64,000 nucleotides of DNA, from positions 1 to 64,000 of the forward strand of contig CAZNTE010000004.1 of the NCBI GenBank assembly GCA_964575895.1, written 5' to 3'. The position numbers and the translations under genes are program-made. The notes beneath the pieces are model-generated. The model was not told the DNA's origin, did no database searches, and was given only the letters and a program-made list of their open reading frames with translations. Every line of letters starts with the position of its first letter. Position 1 is the first letter of the stretch. This DNA is from Gudongella sp964575895 (GTDB lineage: Bacteria > Bacillota > Clostridia > Tissierellales > Tissierellaceae). Of the stretch, positions 63,257-64,000 are shown in pieces.

Positions 63257-63847
63257 CTATTCCCCCTTTCTTTCAGTAATAAACTTGTGAATATCAACGT
63301 TCATAAAGTTTGCTACAGATTTTGATGTTAAAGTAGCTCCAGCAATTGCATCTACATTACCACCTGGTGAAGGGTTATATACCACATAGTTGCCTTCTGT
63401 TGCATCTGCAACATCAAGATTTCTAAACTGGCTAAGAAATTCTTCTTCTTCGATTCTTCCACCTAGTCCAGGTGTTTCTGATTGGGTAATGAAAGTTAAT
63501 CCAAGTAGAGTTGAATAATCTTCTGATATTCCCACATATCCAACTATTCCTCCCCATAGGCCTGAGCCTGCCACAGGGAATGCATACCCTTCAATGGAAT
63601 CACCTTCCTTGTAAATAAACTCGTCTCCATCTTCAGTAATTTTATCTGAGAACAATCTATCCACTGCATCAACGGAAGTATCTTCAACTGGAATATCAAA
63701 CACATAGAGTATTTTTGTCTGAAGATCATATCTTTGATTTTCAGCTACTTTGTCAGCTGTTGAAACTTCCAGAAAGGCTAAAACAAAAGTGAATATAGCA
63801 GTTAGTAGAGACATAAATACTATTGGGTACCAGAATGTTTTCTTCAT
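63257..63847 (-). CDS. nqrC: Na+-translocating NADH:quinone reductase subunit C
   Basis: A 196-residue protein: one N-terminal membrane helix and a domain with the flavinylation motif AGATLTS, whose Thr172 should carry covalent FMN (ApbE-catalyzed). The first residue is Ala rather than the usual Ser/Thr. Shorter than the typical ~255-residue NqrC. Overlaps nqrB by 4 bases. Confidence 0.92.
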   Translation of the reverse strand: MKKTFWYPIVFMSLLTAIFTFVLAFLEVSTADKVAENQRYDLQTKILYVFDIPVEDTSVDAVDRLFSDKITEDGDEFIYKEGDSIEGYAFPVAGSGLWGGIVGYVGISEDYSTLLGLTFITQSETPGLGGRIEEEEFLSQFRNLDVADATEGNYVVYNPSPGGNVDAIAGATLTSKSVANFMNVDIHKFITERKGE

Positions 63848-64000
63848 GCTGTCACCTCTTTCTTCTCCTGAGCCTTTTCCTTCTTATATCTCTTGTAGGC
63901 ATTTACGCCTTCATCGATAATTGGTGCAAATGTATTTCCAATTAGTATTGCAAACATAACACCGCCTGCAAATAATGCATATCCTCTTATTATTACAGTT
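63844..64000 (-). CDS. nqrB: Na+-translocating NADH:quinone reductase subunit B, 3' end (partial)
   Basis: The last 51 residues of NqrB read to the window edge (frame begins at 63999): membrane helix, then GNTFAPIIDEGVNAYK-like tail and charged C-terminus. The stop TGA overlaps the nqrC ATG. The gene continues beyond the right edge, followed upstream by nqrA. Confidence 0.88.
   Translation of the reverse strand, partial: TVIIRGYALFAGGVMFAILIGNTFAPIIDEGVNAYKRYKKEKAQEKKEVTA

Noticed and set aside
60932..64000. Rnf complex interpretation
   Set aside because: NqrF with ferredoxin plus FAD/NAD domains and the NqrC-D-E order fit NQR; RnfB/RnfC-like ferredoxin subunits are absent.
1..64000. CRISPR arrays, tRNA genes, prophage or transposase genes
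   Set aside because: None could be supported: no repeat-spacer pattern, no recognisable tRNA signature, and no integrase, capsid or transposase proteins among the genes.

Overview
The window is a stretch of AT-rich Gram-positive chromosome, most likely from an anaerobic member of the Clostridia (possibly Tissierellales-like; the lineage is inferred). The evidence is strong GGAGG-type ribosome binding sites with many TTG and GTG starts, sigma-A promoters of the TTGACA-17-TATAAT kind, a GlpP antiterminator, DUF1292 and YtxG/YtxH proteins, an FHA-FtsW-PBP cluster, and Met-sulfoxide and ferritin-like protection genes, without aerobic respiratory genes. Most genes lie on the minus strand. I see no prophage, insertion sequence, CRISPR array or tRNA; this is mainly core chromosome with some unusual proteins.

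Layout. 1-227: two tandem strong promoters and a leader pointing left off the window, as expected for a ribosomal RNA operon starting just outside. 228-5609: an RND/MMPL exporter with its TetR repressor and palindromic operator, a divergent LysR regulator, and an orphan NarL-type response regulator translationally overlapped with a GDT1/TMEM165 metal exchanger carrying a Cys-cluster tail. 6852-9594: histidine ammonia-lyase and a LacI-type regulator. 9638-14935: a 1765-residue pseudokinase/ATPase/TPR/GAF/GGDEF/GAF signalling protein. 14955-17318: MarR, lipid kinase, YtxG and YtxH. 17541-22109: a heterodimeric ABC exporter with one degenerate ATP site, and a PHP phosphatase. 22153-22334: a 6S RNA, found from its structure and promoter. 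22391-29124: pseudouridine synthase, NAD kinase, oligopeptidase F, and the FHA-FtsW-PBP cell-wall cluster. 29247-31087: PspC, RecX, GIY-YIG protein, GlpP. 31172-36163: a deacetylase / two-component system / lipoprotein / membrane protein operon preceded by four 11-bp-spaced regulator half-sites. 36380-38635: a GGDEF-EAL phosphodiesterase. 38910-41904: a divergent ABC exporter and MFS transporter.

41901-47565 carries a possible cell-wall recycling group (NagZ-like lipoprotein, ROK kinase, alpha/beta hydrolase), a ThrRS-like/uridine-kinase fusion and another pseudouridine synthase. 47666-52246 holds a truncated MltG-like protein, an RsuA-type enzyme, a radical SAM protein, a HAD phosphatase and small unknowns. 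52319-57143 is a compact operon of LrgAB, two methionine sulfoxide reductases, an orphan DNA methyltransferase and dipeptidase PepD. 57207-60809 contains a ferritin-like protein, a DUF4153 membrane protein and a RelA/SpoT-domain protein. 60932 to the right edge is a Na+-translocating NADH:quinone oxidoreductase operon (nqrB 3' end, C, D, E, F).

The most notable points are the giant GGDEF pseudokinase fusion, the four-repeat operator at 36221-36259, the 6S RNA, the RelA-domain protein with an altered nucleotide-binding motif, the GDT1-CysX/response regulator pair, the orphan methyltransferase in a Met-sulfoxide operon, and NQR in a clostridial context. None of these alone is proof of a new system; the strongest candidates for undescribed biology are the GGDEF fusion and the GDT1/response-regulator pair.
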